A stretch of DNA of 64,000 bases from Mycolicibacterium grossiae (GTDB taxonomy: Bacteria > Actinomycetota > Actinomycetes > Mycobacteriales > Mycobacteriaceae), in assembly GCF_008329645.1 (NCBI RefSeq), contig NZ_CP043474.1:2728001-2792000 (forward strand), written 5' to 3'. This document shows, piece after piece, positions 17,254-26,720 of the stretch; positions within the stretch are counted from its first letter, which is position 1, and every line of letters begins with the position of its first letter. Under the pieces are notes generated by a model. It had not been told where the DNA came from and made no database searches. It was given only the letters and a program-made list of their open reading frames with translations. Position numbers and translations under genes: made by a program.

Positions 17254-17772
17254 GTGGGATACCCCGACAACGTCCTGGCCGCAGACGAGCGCGTCGTGCT
17301 GCACCGGCATCCGCACTGGAAGCGGCTGATCGGGGCGGTCCTGGTCCTGCTGCTCGCGACCGCGCTCGCGGCGTTCGGCGCCGCGGTGGTCGATCAGACG
17401 TCGTGGGAGCCGACGGCGAAGAACATCGTGATGATCGTGATCGGCGCAGTGTGGCTGATCGTCGTCGGGTGGCTGGTGCTGTGGCCGTTCCTCGCCTGGC
17501 GTACGACGCACTTCGTCATCACCGACCGCCGGGTGATGTTCCGCCACGGCCTGCTCACCCGGCAGGGCATCGACATCCCGCTGGCGCGCATCAACAGCGT
17601 CGAGTTCCGCCACGGGCTGTCCGACCGCGTGCTGCGCACCGGCACGCTGGTCATCGAGTCAGCGGCGCAGGATCCGCTGGAGTTCCACGACATCCCGCGG
17701 GTCGAGCAGGTACACGCCCTGCTCTATCACGAAGTCTTCGACACCCTCGGTTCCGAGGAATCGCCCAGCTGA
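17254..17772 (+). CDS. PH-domain (bPH2/DUF304) membrane protein, Rv3278c-like
   Basis: 172 residues from GTG 17254. Two adjacent hydrophobic helices (about residues 25-45 and 57-80) precede a bacterial PH domain ('THFVITDRRVMFRHGLLTRQGIDIPLARINSVEF'). Function is unknown; the family is membrane-linked. It normally follows birA closely; here the IS lies between them and probably replaces or cuts its transcription. Its last 46 bp overlap the 3' end of the opposite-strand GtrA gene. Confidence 0.85.
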   Translation: MGYPDNVLAADERVVLHRHPHWKRLIGAVLVLLLATALAAFGAAVVDQTSWEPTAKNIVMIVIGAVWLIVVGWLVLWPFLAWRTTHFVITDRRVMFRHGLLTRQGIDIPLARINSVEFRHGLSDRVLRTGTLVIESAAQDPLEFHDIPRVEQVHALLYHEVFDTLGSEESPS

Positions 17773-18431
17773 CGGCCGCGCCGGCGCCGCGTGGGGCGCA
17801 TCGGCGTCACGGTGCCGTCACCCGGGGGTACCGCCGCGTCGCCGGTGCGGATCTCGTTGCCGTGATGGATTTCGTAGTCGTCCTCGAGCACCTCGGCGAT
17901 GCCGCCGGCGGTGACCGTCGCCTCGATCGCCTTCTCCGGGTTGCGCGCGAATTCGTCGGGGAACACGAACCGCCGGAACGCCCAGAACCGGAACGCCATC
18001 TGCAGCAGGTTGCCGATGATGTAGGCCGAGACGAAGTCGGCGATGTTCTCGACCGTCAGCGACACCTCGGGCACGCGCAGGCCCAGCATGTAGCTCGACA
18101 CCCACAGCGGAGCCATGCTCAGGACGACGCCCACGCCGCTGACCCCGAAGAACAGCAGGGCCTCGTGGTGCCGTTCGCGCCCGCCGCGGTCACGGAAGCT
18201 CCACTCCCGATTCAGGATGTAGGAGGCGATGACCGCGACGATGCCGGCGATGATCTTCGCCGTGACGGGCTTCGGCTCGAGGATCGTGAGCTTGAGCGTG
18301 AAGAAGATGGCCGAGTCGATGACGAACGTGGTGGCGCCCACGATCGCGAACTTGATCAGCTCGTGGTGTCGCTCCGCGAGCGGTCGGACGGCGCGTGGCA
18401 GCCGTGCGATGGTGGCGTCTGCGAAGGACAT
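17727..18431 (-). CDS. GtrA-family membrane protein, Rv3277-like
   Basis: 234 residues from ATG 18431. The frame stays open to 18551, but that start would overlap purK, and MSFADATIARLP is the more natural N-terminus. Four membrane helices with the GtrA pattern ('LIKFAIVGATTFVIDSAIFF', 'IASYILNREWSFRD', 'RFWAFRRFVFP'). GtrA proteins are thought to help move lipid-linked sugars across the membrane. The C-terminal tail is charged and cytoplasmic, and overlaps the convergent PH-domain gene by 46 bp. Confidence 0.85.
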   Translation of the reverse strand: MSFADATIARLPRAVRPLAERHHELIKFAIVGATTFVIDSAIFFTLKLTILEPKPVTAKIIAGIVAVIASYILNREWSFRDRGGRERHHEALLFFGVSGVGVVLSMAPLWVSSYMLGLRVPEVSLTVENIADFVSAYIIGNLLQMAFRFWAFRRFVFPDEFARNPEKAIEATVTAGGIAEVLEDDYEIHHGNEIRTGDAAVPPGDGTVTPMRPTRRRRGRQLGDSSEPRVSKTS

Positions 18432-18525
18432 GAGTGGCGAGTCTACGGAAACCACGACCGTGACGCGTACCCGTGCAGGTCGCGCTGGGTGCAGCCGACC
18501 CGCCGGGGCGTGAAACGATGACCGG

Positions 18526-19734
18526 GTGAGTGCACCTCCCGTCGTCGCCATGATCGGTGGCGGTCAGCTGGCCCGGATGACCCACCAGGCCGCCATCGCG
18601 ATGGGCCAGACGCTGCGCGTGCTGGCCACCTCGCCGGACGAATCGGCTGCCCGGGTCACACCCGACGTGGTGCTGGGCGCCCACACCGACCTCGAAGCGC
18701 TGCGGTCGGTGGCCCAGGGGGCGACGGTCGTGACGTTCGACCACGAACACGTGCCGACCGAACTGCTCGACGCGCTCGTCGCCGACGGGATCACCGTCGC
18801 CCCGCCGCCGCAGGCGCTGGTGCACGCCCAGGACAAGCTCGTCATGCGCCGCCGCCTCGAGGCGCTGGGCGCCCCGGTGCCGCGCTACGCCGAGGTCACC
18901 GACGTGGCCGACGTCGAGGCGTTCGCCGCACGGATCGGTGGTCCGGTCGTGGTGAAGACGGTCCGCGGCGGCTACGACGGCCGCGGCGTGACGCTGGCCG
19001 ACGACCTGGACGCGGCGCGGGCCGCAGTGCGGCGCTACCTCGACGACGGCGCCGCCGTGATGGTGGAGGAGCGGGTCGCGATGCGGCGCGAACTCTCGGC
19101 GCTGGTGGCGCGGTCGCCGTTCGGTCAGGGGGCGGCGTGGCCGGTGGTGCACACCGTGCAGCAGGACGGAATCTGCGTCGAGGTGATCGCGCCGGCGCCG
19201 AACCTCGATCCGGCACTGGGCGCGGCAGCCGAGCGGCTCGGTCTCGGCCTGGCCGCCGACCTCGGCGTCGTCGGCGTGCTCGCCGTCGAACTCTTCGAGA
19301 CCGTCGACGGCGGCCTGCTCGTCAACGAGCTGGCGATGCGGCCGCACAACTCCGGGCACTGGTCCATGGACGGCGCGTACACCAGCCAGTTCGAACAGCA
19401 CCTGCGCGCAGTGCTCGACTACCCCCTGGGCGCGACCGGGCCGCTGGCCCCGGTGACGGTGATGGGCAACGTGATCGGCGCTCCGGAGCCGCCGGAGATG
19501 AGCATGGACGAACGCGTGCACCACCTGTTCGCCCGCATGCCCGAGGCCAAGGTGCACCTGTACGGCAAGTCCGAGCGGCCGGGGCGCAAGATCGGTCACG
19601 TCAACGTGCTGGGCGCCGCCGGCGGCTCGCTGGACGACGAGGCCTACGTCGCCGACGTCCGCGAACGCGCGACCCGCGCCGCGCACTGGTTGTCTCACGG
19701 GGTCTGGACCGACGGATGGGATCCGCATGACTAG
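18526..19734 (+). CDS. purK: 5-(carboxyamino)imidazole ribonucleotide synthase PurK
   Basis: 402 residues from GTG 18526. ATP-grasp enzyme of purine synthesis converting AIR plus bicarbonate and ATP to N5-CAIR. Visible: [10 protein letters not shown] at the N-terminus, '[16 protein letters not shown]' in the ATP-grasp region and '[29 protein letters not shown]' of the active site. Overlaps purE by 8 bp, so the two are co-translated. The gene runs divergently from the GtrA gene, with about 94 bp between the starts. Confidence 0.95.
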   Translation: MSAPPVVAMIGGGQLARMTHQAAIAMGQTLRVLATSPDESAARVTPDVVLGAHTDLEALRSVAQGATVVTFDHEHVPTELLDALVADGITVAPPPQALVHAQDKLVMRRRLEALGAPVPRYAEVTDVADVEAFAARIGGPVVVKTVRGGYDGRGVTLADDLDAARAAVRRYLDDGAAVMVEERVAMRRELSALVARSPFGQGAAWPVVHTVQQDGICVEVIAPAPNLDPALGAAAERLGLGLAADLGVVGVLAVELFETVDGGLLVNELAMRPHNSGHWSMDGAYTSQFEQHLRAVLDYPLGATGPLAPVTVMGNVIGAPEPPEMSMDERVHHLFARMPEAKVHLYGKSERPGRKIGHVNVLGAAGGSLDDEAYVADVRERATRAAHWLSHGVWTDGWDPHD

Positions 19735-20242
19735 TTCTGCGACGGCGCCGCGCGTCGGCGTCATCATGGGCAGCGACAGCGACTGGTCGGTGATGGAGGA
19801 CGCCGTCACCGCGCTCGTCGAATTCGAGGTGCCCTTCGAGGTGGGTGTGGTCTCCGCCCACCGCACCCCGCAGCGGATGCTCGACTACGCGCGCTCCGCC
19901 GCCGGCCGCGGCATCGGCGTCGTCATCGCCGGCGCCGGCGGCGCGGCCCACCTGCCCGGCATGGTGGCCTCCGCGACGCCGCTGCCGGTGATCGGCGTGC
20001 CCGTGCCGCTCGCGCGCCTCGACGGGCTGGACTCGCTGCTGTCGATCGTGCAGATGCCCGCGGGCGTGCCCGTCGCGACGGTGTCGATCGGCGGTGCGCG
20101 CAACGCCGGCCTGCTGGCGGTGCGCATCCTCGCCGCGGCCGACGAGGCGCTGCGCGCACGGATGGAGCGCTTCCAGGCCGATCTCGAGGAGATGGTGCTG
20201 CGCAAGGATGCCGCGTTGCGGGACCGACTGCTCGGCGACTGA
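19727..20242 (+). CDS. purE: N5-CAIR mutase PurE
   Basis: 171 residues from ATG 19727. Short class I Pur[18 protein letters not shown] at the N-terminus, '[15 protein letters not shown]' with the catalytic His, and '[13 protein letters not shown]'. Converts N5-CAIR, the PurK product, to CAIR. Confidence 0.95.
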   Translation: MTSSATAPRVGVIMGSDSDWSVMEDAVTALVEFEVPFEVGVVSAHRTPQRMLDYARSAAGRGIGVVIAGAGGAAHLPGMVASATPLPVIGVPVPLARLDGLDSLLSIVQMPAGVPVATVSIGGARNAGLLAVRILAAADEALRARMERFQADLEEMVLRKDAALRDRLLGD

Positions 20243-20285
20243 TCCGGCCAGGGTAAAGTTACCGACGAGTAGCAAGGAGTAGACA

Positions 20286-21449
20286 ATGGCGTTCGGCAAC
20301 CCGTCCTTCGACGTCTTCAAGCTGTCCGACGAGCACGAGGAACTGCGCACCGTCCTGCGCGACCTGTGCGAGAAGGAGATCAAGCCGCACGCGGCGGACG
20401 TCGACGAAAAGGCCCGTTACACCGACGAGGCGCTCGCCGCGCTGAACTCGTCGGGGTTCTCGGCCATCCACATCCCGGAGGAGTACGGCGGCCAGGGCGG
20501 CGACTCGATCGCGGCCTGCATCGTCATCGAGGAGGTCGCCCGGGTGTGCGCGTCCTCGTCGCTCATCCCCATCTGCAACAAGCTCGGCACCATGGGCATG
20601 CTGCTGCGTGGCTCCGAGGAGCTCAAGAAGCAGGTCCTGCCGTCGATCGGCGGCGGTGAGGCCACCGCGTCGTATGCGCTGAGCGAGCGCGAGGCCGGCA
20701 GCGACGCCGCCGCGATGCGGACCCGGGCGCGCAAGGACGGCGACGGCTGGGTGCTCAACGGCAGCAAGTGCTGGATCTCCAACGGCGGGCACTCGCAGTG
20801 GTACACGGTGATGGCCGTGACCGATCCCGACAAGGGCGCCAACGGCATCTCGGCGTTCGTGGTGCACGAGGACGACGAGGGCTTCACCGTCGGGCCCAAG
20901 GAACGCAAGATGGGCATCAAGGGCTCCCCGACGACCGACCTCTACTTCGAGGACTGCCGCATCCCGGGTGACCGGATCATCGGCGACGAGGGCACCGGCT
21001 TCAAGACGGCGCTGGCGACGCTGGATCACACCCGCCCGACCATCGGTGCGCAGGCCGTGGGCATCGCCCAGGGCGCCCTGGAGGCGGCGATCGCCTACAC
21101 CAAGGAGCGCAAGCAGTTCGGCAAGTCGATCAGTGACTTCCAGAACACGCAATTCATGATCGCCGACATGGCCATGAAGATCGAGGCGGCGCGGCTGATG
21201 GTGTACTCGGCGGCCGCGCGCGCCGAACGTGGCGAGGCGGCACTGGGTTTCATCTCGTCGGCGTCGAAGTGCTTCGCCTCCGACGTGGCGATGGAGGTCA
21301 CCACCAACGCCGTGCAGCTCTTCGGCGGGTACGGCTACACCGTGGACTTCCCGGTCGAGCGCTTCATGCGCGACGCCAAGATCACCCAGATCTACGAGGG
21401 CACCAACCAGATTCAGCGCGTCGTCATGTCGCGCGCGCTGCTGAAGTGA
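20286..21449 (+). CDS. fadE25: Acyl-CoA dehydrogenase FadE25
   Basis: 387 residues from ATG 20286, with AAGGAG at 20274-20279. Complete acyl-CoA dehydrogenase fold: the N-terminal 'LREVLRDLCEKEI'-type helices, 'YALSEREAGSD' and 'WISNGGHSQWYTVMA' of the FAD/substrate region, and 'QIYEGTNQIQRVVMSRALLK' with the catalytic Glu. It oxidises acyl-CoA in beta-oxidation. FadE25 follows purE in mycobacteria; 43 bp separate them here, so read-through is likely. Confidence 0.92.
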   Translation: MAFGNPSFDVFKLSDEHEELRTVLRDLCEKEIKPHAADVDEKARYTDEALAALNSSGFSAIHIPEEYGGQGGDSIAACIVIEEVARVCASSSLIPICNKLGTMGMLLRGSEELKKQVLPSIGGGEATASYALSEREAGSDAAAMRTRARKDGDGWVLNGSKCWISNGGHSQWYTVMAVTDPDKGANGISAFVVHEDDEGFTVGPKERKMGIKGSPTTDLYFEDCRIPGDRIIGDEGTGFKTALATLDHTRPTIGAQAVGIAQGALEAAIAYTKERKQFGKSISDFQNTQFMIADMAMKIEAARLMVYSAAARAERGEAALGFISSASKCFASDVAMEVTTNAVQLFGGYGYTVDFPVERFMRDAKITQIYEGTNQIQRVVMSRALLK

Positions 21450-21456
21450 CGCCCGC

Positions 21457-22191
21457 CTAGGGCAATTCGGCGGTGATCTTCTCGGCCTGGCGGCGCCGTT
21501 CGGCGGCCGCCGGGTCCGGGTTGGTCACCTGCACCAGCGCCGCCCCCGCGGCGAACACCGACAGCAGGTTGCCCACCAGGGCGTCGGGGTCGCCCCACGC
21601 CCGGCTGGACAGCACCCGGTCCCCGGGCGTGAAACCGGCACCGGCGCCGGCACTCTCGGCGGCAGCCAGCACCTCGGCCGGGCTGCGACCCGCGAGCGCC
21701 GGACCCGGACTGCGCTCGGCGACGATCTGGTCGCCGTGCACGCGCACCGCGGTCGCGTAGTCGGTGACGCCGACCGGCAGATCGGCGACCGGCCTGCCGA
21801 ATGCGTCGAGGGACAGCACCAGGACCTCTCCCATGTCGACGGCCGTGTCGGCTTCGTCGAGCCGCTCGAGCGTCGCGCAGGCGACGTCGCAGTCACCGGC
21901 CCAACCGTCGTGTCCCAGCACGACTTCGGCGCCGACGTACCACGCGCCGAACAGCACGCCGACGGTCTGCCAGTGCGCGGGGAGCAGCACCGCGACGCGG
22001 CCACCCGGTCCGACGCCCAGTTCGTCGCGCAGCAGGTTGCCGGTCTTGGCGGCCCAGTTGGCCAGCGTCACCGCCGACAACTCGATGCGCTCGCCGGTGG
22101 CGTCGTCGTAGTAGGTGACGGCGGGGGCCGTCGGGCTGGTGCGCAGCCGCGGCTCGAGCAGGGCCCCGCTGACGGTGCTCAGTTCACGCAC
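21457..22191 (-). CDS. TIGR03089 family protein (Rv3268-like)
   Basis: 244 residues from ATG 22191. Reads like the N-terminal part of an AMP-forming acyl-CoA synthetase ('PAVTYYDDATGERIELSAVTLANWAAKTGNLLRDELGVG...VAVLLPAHWQTVGVLFGAW') but lacks the P-loop and the adenylation core, so it is not a complete ligase. Function unknown. It overlaps the LCP gene by 13 bp and lies downstream of it on the same strand. The stop is only 8 bp from the end of convergent fadE25. Confidence 0.85.
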   Translation of the reverse strand: MRELSTVSGALLEPRLRTSPTAPAVTYYDDATGERIELSAVTLANWAAKTGNLLRDELGVGPGGRVAVLLPAHWQTVGVLFGAWYVGAEVVLGHDGWAGDCDVACATLERLDEADTAVDMGEVLVLSLDAFGRPVADLPVGVTDYATAVRVHGDQIVAERSPGPALAGRSPAEVLAAAESAGAGAGFTPGDRVLSSRAWGDPDALVGNLLSVFAAGAALVQVTNPDPAAAERRRQAEKITAELP

Positions 22192-23675
22192 GCCGGGTCG
22201 TCCGAGCCTGCGGTGATGATCGGGGACGTCAGGGGAGCGGTGCCGTCACCGGAGGCGGCCGCCGGGTCGACGGTCTCGCCGGCGCTGCCGGTGTCGGTGG
22301 TGAGCCCGATGGTCGAGGGATCCTCGTTGCCCAGACCCGAGCCGGGCCCGGTGTAGTCGCTGCCGAGGACGACGCGGACGGTGCCTGCCGGCACGGTCGC
22401 GTCCTCGACGACGGGCAGGCCCAGTTCCTTCGCGACGGCCTGCGCGCCGAGGTCGTCGAGCTTGGCGGCCTGCACGACGCTGCGGTCCACGTGGGCGGCC
22501 TCGTTGTTGCCGACCGCGCCCTCGACGTAGCCCTTGCCGGAGAGCACCTGCGACACCGACGCGGCGAGGCCGTTGATGTCGGTGTCGTTGGCGACGTCGA
22601 CGGTGGTCTTGTCCGGGCTGTAGGCGAGTTGCTCGGTCTTGCCCTGGTCCTGGTCCTGCAGCAGGCCGGCGACCCACTCCTGTACCGCGGTGGGGTCGAC
22701 GCGCACGACGCTCTGCATGCCGTCGTCGCTCCAGCCGTCCTCGGCCAGCACCGGGATGGTGGCGAACGCGACGTTGCCCGCCGCGAGATTCTGCAACTGC
22801 TCGACGAAGTCCATGATGTCCCAGCCGTCGGACAGCACCACCGACCGCTGCACCGCGGCCTGCAGGCGGTTGAGCGTCGCGGGGCTCGACAGCGTCTTGC
22901 CCGAGATCACCTGGTGGGCAAGAGAAGCCATCACGGCCTGCTGCCGCGTCACGCGGTCGAGGTCGCCGCGCGGCAGGTCGTGGCGCTGCCGGACGAAGCT
23001 GAGCGCCTGTGGGCCGTTGAGCTTCTGCCACCCGGCCGGGAAGTCCGCGCCCGACAGCGGTTCATACACCGGGTCCTTGAGGCAGACGTCGACGCCGCCG
23101 AGGGCGTCGGTGATGAGCGAGAAGCCCAGCAGGCCGATCTCGGCGTAGTGGTCGACCGTGACGCCGGTCAGCCCGGCGACGGTCTTGATGAGCGCCTCAC
23201 GGCCCTTCTCGACGGCCTTGGGCTCGGCGACGGCGGGATCCTCGCCCTCCACCTCGACGAGTTGCTTCATCTCCTCCAGCTTGACCGCGCCGAAGACGCC
23301 GTTGATCTTGGTCTTGCCGAAGCCCGGCGCCTCGACGTACGAGTCGCGCGGGATCGAGATGGCCGTCGCGGACTTCCCGTTGTTCGGGATGCGGACCAGG
23401 ATGATGGTGTCGGTGTTGGTGGCGACGTCGTCACCCGCGCGCAATGTGGCCAGTTCCTCGGCCGAGAGCGGATTGCCGTGCGCGTCGGTGCGGCTGTCCA
23501 TGCCCACCAGCAGGATGTCGATGGCGCCGTCCTCGCCGCCACCGCCGAGGGAGTCGGCGCTGATGTGGTTGATGCCGGACTCGAAGGACCGGATCTTGCC
23601 CCACGCCACGCCGGTGCCGATCACGACCACCACCGCCGCGATGACGGCGATGGTCCTGGCGATATGAGCGGGCAT
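22179..23675 (-). CDS. LytR-CpsA-Psr phosphotransferase, Lcp1-like (Rv3267)
   Basis: 498 residues from ATG 23675. One N-terminal helix (TIAVIAAVVVVIGTGVAW), then the LCP domain: ILLVGMDSR, TDTIILVRI, the AISIPRDSYV strand, 'KINGVFG', 'GGVDVCL' and 'LSFVRQRHDLPRGDLDR'. A LytR_C domain follows (residues about 350-440) with a Ser/Thr/Asp-rich tail. In M. tuberculosis the orthologous Lcp1 joins arabinogalactan to peptidoglycan, which fits the divergent rhamnose-linker genes rmlD and wbbL. Confidence 0.9.
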   Translation of the reverse strand: MPAHIARTIAVIAAVVVVIGTGVAWGKIRSFESGINHISADSLGGGGEDGAIDILLVGMDSRTDAHGNPLSAEELATLRAGDDVATNTDTIILVRIPNNGKSATAISIPRDSYVEAPGFGKTKINGVFGAVKLEEMKQLVEVEGEDPAVAEPKAVEKGREALIKTVAGLTGVTVDHYAEIGLLGFSLITDALGGVDVCLKDPVYEPLSGADFPAGWQKLNGPQALSFVRQRHDLPRGDLDRVTRQQAVMASLAHQVISGKTLSSPATLNRLQAAVQRSVVLSDGWDIMDFVEQLQNLAAGNVAFATIPVLAEDGWSDDGMQSVVRVDPTAVQEWVAGLLQDQDQGKTEQLAYSPDKTTVDVANDTDINGLAASVSQVLSGKGYVEGAVGNNEAAHVDRSVVQAAKLDDLGAQAVAKELGLPVVEDATVPAGTVRVVLGSDYTGPGSGLGNEDPSTIGLTTDTGSAGETVDPAAASGDGTAPLTSPIITAGSDDPACVN

Positions 23676-23741
23676 TGGCCCAGGCTACTGGCGCAACGGC
23701 CGCGGACGGAGTAACGCGGGTCGGCGTGCCAGACTCGAAGG

Positions 23742-24614
23742 ATGTCCGCTCGACTCGTGATCCTCGGCGGCGCCGGCCTGCTCGGGACGGTTCTCGCTGC
23801 TCAGGCCCGCGCGGACGGCCGCGACGTGGCGTCGCTCACCTCGGCGGCCTGCGACGTCACCGACGCCACCGCGCCCGGACGTCACATCCGGGCGGGCGAC
23901 GTGGTGATCAACTGCGCCGCGTACACCCGGGTGGACGACGCCGAACGCGACCGCGCCCGGGCGCACGCGGTGAACGCGACGGGTGCCGGGAACGTCGCCC
24001 GCGCCTGCGCCGCGGCCGGGGCCGATCTGCTGCACGTCTCCACCGACTACGTCTTCGACGGCGACTTCGGCGGCGCCGCACCGCAGCCGTACGAGACCGA
24101 CGACGCCACCCACCCGCTGTCGGTCTACGGCGCCACCAAGCTCGCCGGCGAACGCGAGGTGCACGCCGCCCTGCCCGACGCGACCGTCGTCCGCACGGCG
24201 TGGATCTTCGTCGGCGGCAACGGAACCGACTTCGCCGCCGTGATGCGGCGCAACGCCATCGAGGGCGCCGCCGTCGAGGTGGTGGCCGACCAGATCGGAT
24301 CACCCACCTACGCCGTCGATCTCGCATCGACCCTGCTGTCGCTGGCCGACCGGCGTCCGGCCGCCCGCGTGCTGCACGCCGCCAACGCCGGCCCTGCGAG
24401 CCGGTACGACCAGGCCTGCGCGGTGTACGAACTCGTGGGGGCGGACCCGCGCCTCGTCACGCCGGTCGGCTCCGAGGAGCACCCCCGCCCCGCACCCCGG
24501 CCGACGTACTCGGCGCTGGGGGCCCAGCGCTCCGCGGCGGCGGGCGTGGCGCCGCTGCGGCCGTGGCGGGACGCGCTCGCCGCGGCGCTGGCGGTACCTC
24601 TCACCGGTCGCTGA
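23742..24614 (+). CDS. rmlD: dTDP-4-dehydrorhamnose reductase RmlD
   Basis: 290 residues from ATG 23742. Extended SDR: the nucleotide loop reads LGGAGLLG, 'NCAAYTRVDDAE' and 'HVSTDYVFDG' follow, and YGATKLAGE carries the catalytic Tyr-Lys. Makes dTDP-L-rhamnose, the donor for the arabinogalactan linker sugar. The product feeds WbbL encoded just downstream; in M. tuberculosis rmlD and wbbL are adjacent, while here a glycosidase gene lies between them. Confidence 0.93.
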   Translation: MSARLVILGGAGLLGTVLAAQARADGRDVASLTSAACDVTDATAPGRHIRAGDVVINCAAYTRVDDAERDRARAHAVNATGAGNVARACAAAGADLLHVSTDYVFDGDFGGAAPQPYETDDATHPLSVYGATKLAGEREVHAALPDATVVRTAWIFVGGNGTDFAAVMRRNAIEGAAVEVVADQIGSPTYAVDLASTLLSLADRRPAARVLHAANAGPASRYDQACAVYELVGADPRLVTPVGSEEHPRPAPRPTYSALGAQRSAAAGVAPLRPWRDALAAALAVPLTGR

Positions 24615-24653
24615 GCCGCAGGGACGGCAGGGACCGTCGGGTACCTTTGTCCC

Positions 24654-25715
24654 ATGAAACGGCGGCGGCCCATGAAGCGACGTGCAGGAACGGTGTTCAC
24701 ACGCCTGGCGGCGGGAGTGGCGGCCGTGCTGGTGGCGGCCATGGTGCCGTCGGCGGCGCAGGCGGCCCCGCCGCGCGTGCCGGCGGCGGGCTACGGCTTC
24801 GGCGACGGTGCGCAGATGACGTGGCTCGGCGCGGCCGACGTCAACCGCGAACTCGACGCGGTCGGCCAGACCGGTGCGTCGTGGTTCCGCGTGCTCATCC
24901 CGTGGACGCAGATCGAGACCGCCAAGGGACAGTACGACTGGGGGCAGACCGACCTCGTGGTGAACGCCGCGACGGCCCGCGGGCTCAAGGTGCTGGGCGT
25001 CATCGCCTACTCGCCGGACTGGGCGCGTCCCGCCGGCTCGTACTTCACCACTCCGCCGGACAACGCCGCCGATTACGCGGACTTCTCCAAGGCCGTGGTG
25101 CAGCGCTACGCCGGTCGGGTGAGCAATTGGCAGCTGTGGAACGAACCGAACCTGCCGCTGTTCTTCGGCGGGACGCCGCACAACGCGCCGCGCTACACCG
25201 ACCTGGTGAAGGCCGCCTACCCCGCGATCAAGTCCGTGCAGCCCAACAGCACCGTGGTGCTCGCCGGCTTCAGCCGGCTGCCCGGTGACGAGTCGCCGCC
25301 GGCGTTCCTGGAGAAGATGTACGCCGCGGGCGCCAAGGGCAGCTTCGACGCCGCCGCCGCGCACCCGTACGTCTTCCCGACCGGGCTGGCGGCCAACCCG
25401 GAGAACGGCTTCTCCGACCTCGCCGCGCTGCACGACGTGATGGCCGCCAACGGCGATGGTGGCAAGCGCATCTGGATCACCGAACTCGGCGCACCGACGA
25501 GCGAGGGCGGTGACGGCGTCAGCCAGCAGGAGCAGGCCAAGCAGATCACCGACGTGCTCGCCGCGGTGGCCGCGACGTCCTACAGCGGACCGGCCTTCAT
25601 CTACAGCATCCGCGACACCGACACCGCCAACCGCGGCGACCGGGAGTCGAACTTCGGTGCGCTGCTGACGTCGGACTATCAACCGAAGTTCGCCGCGAGC
25701 GTCCTGGCGCGCTGA
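24654..25715 (+). CDS. Secreted clan GH-A glycoside hydrolase
   Basis: 353 residues from ATG 24654. Signal peptide of basic residues, a hydrophobic core and PSAAQAAPP cleavage region. TIM-barrel glycosidase: 'WFRVLIPWTQIE', LWNEPN with acid/base Glu164, and 'WITELGAPTSEGG' with the nucleophile Glu277. Paralogous to the truncated gene at 1-666. It interrupts the rmlD-wbbL order of related genomes. Substrate unknown; location in a cell-wall sugar locus suggests an envelope glycan. Confidence 0.85.
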   Translation: MKRRRPMKRRAGTVFTRLAAGVAAVLVAAMVPSAAQAAPPRVPAAGYGFGDGAQMTWLGAADVNRELDAVGQTGASWFRVLIPWTQIETAKGQYDWGQTDLVVNAATARGLKVLGVIAYSPDWARPAGSYFTTPPDNAADYADFSKAVVQRYAGRVSNWQLWNEPNLPLFFGGTPHNAPRYTDLVKAAYPAIKSVQPNSTVVLAGFSRLPGDESPPAFLEKMYAAGAKGSFDAAAAHPYVFPTGLAANPENGFSDLAALHDVMAANGDGGKRIWITELGAPTSEGGDGVSQQEQAKQITDVLAAVAATSYSGPAFIYSIRDTDTANRGDRESNFGALLTSDYQPKFAASVLAR

Positions 25716-25824
25716 CCGCCGAGCCGACACACGGTGTCCTGCCGCGAATCTGGACCGTTACCCTCGACGCCGTGCAGCGAGGAATCCGTGCGGGCCGCAC
25801 GCACGACGCGTGGGTGAGGCCGGC

Positions 25825-26718
25825 GTGAGCGACGAGCTGGTGGTCGTGACGGTGACGTACTCGCCGGGTGGCCATCTCGACCGCTTCCTGGCCACGCTGT
25901 CGCACGCCACCGAGCGACCGGTCCGCGTCGTCATGGCCGACAACGGCTCCACCGACGGCGCCCCGGAGGACGCCGAGCAGCGCTACCCGAACGCCACGCT
26001 GCTGCGCACCGGAGCCAACCTCGGTTACGGCGGCGCGGTGAACCGTGCCGTCGAGAAGTATCTGCACGACCCCGCCTACGCCGGGGACCCCGAGTTCTTC
26101 GTCGTCGCCAATCCGGACGTGCAGTGGGGGCCGGGCAGCATCGACGCGCTGCTGGAGGCTGCGACGCGGTGGCCGCGGGCCGGCGCACTGGGCCCGCTGA
26201 TCCACGACCCGGACGGCTCGGTGTACCCGTCGGCGCGTCACCAGCCGAGCCTGGTCCGCGGCGGCATGCACGCCGTCGTCGGCCCGTTCTGGACGTCGAA
26301 CCCGTGGACCGCGGCCTACCGCCAGGAGCGGATGGAGCCCAGCGAACGCCCCGTCGGCTGGCTGAGCGGATCCTGCCTGTTGCTGCGCAGGTCCGCCTTC
26401 GATGCCGTGGAGGGCTTCGACGAACGCTTCTTCATGTACATGGAGGACGTCGACCTGGGTGATCGCCTCGAACGGGCCGGGTGGTCCAACGTCTACGTGC
26501 CCTCGGCGGAGATTTTGCACGACAAGGGACACGCCACGGGCCGAGACCCGGCCCGCAACTTGGCTGCCCATCACCGGAGCACCTACACTTTCCTCGCCGA
26601 TCGGCACCCCCACTGGTGGCAGGCGCCGCTCCGATGGAGCATCAGGTCTGCGCTGGCGGTGCGTGCGCGCTTGGTGGTACGAAGCTCTCGACGCAAGCTC
26701 TCGAAAGGACGGCTCTGA
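25825..26718 (+). CDS. wbbL: Rhamnosyltransferase WbbL (arabinogalactan linker)
   Basis: 297 residues from GTG 25825, with GGTGAGG at 25812-25818; the frame also has GTG 25810. GT2-like fold: 'VVTVTYSPGGHLDRFLATL', 'MADNGSTDG', 'VANPDVQWGPGSIDALL', 'GWLSGSCLLLRRSAFDAVEGFDERFFMYMEDVDLGDRL'. This matches recalled M. tuberculosis WbbL closely. It adds rhamnose to decaprenyl-PP-GlcNAc to make the peptidoglycan-arabinogalactan linker, an essential mycobacterial step. The manB start follows after 2 bp. Confidence 0.93.
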   Translation: MSDELVVVTVTYSPGGHLDRFLATLSHATERPVRVVMADNGSTDGAPEDAEQRYPNATLLRTGANLGYGGAVNRAVEKYLHDPAYAGDPEFFVVANPDVQWGPGSIDALLEAATRWPRAGALGPLIHDPDGSVYPSARHQPSLVRGGMHAVVGPFWTSNPWTAAYRQERMEPSERPVGWLSGSCLLLRRSAFDAVEGFDERFFMYMEDVDLGDRLERAGWSNVYVPSAEILHDKGHATGRDPARNLAAHHRSTYTFLADRHPHWWQAPLRWSIRSALAVRARLVVRSSRRKLSKGRL

Positions 26719-26720
26719 CT

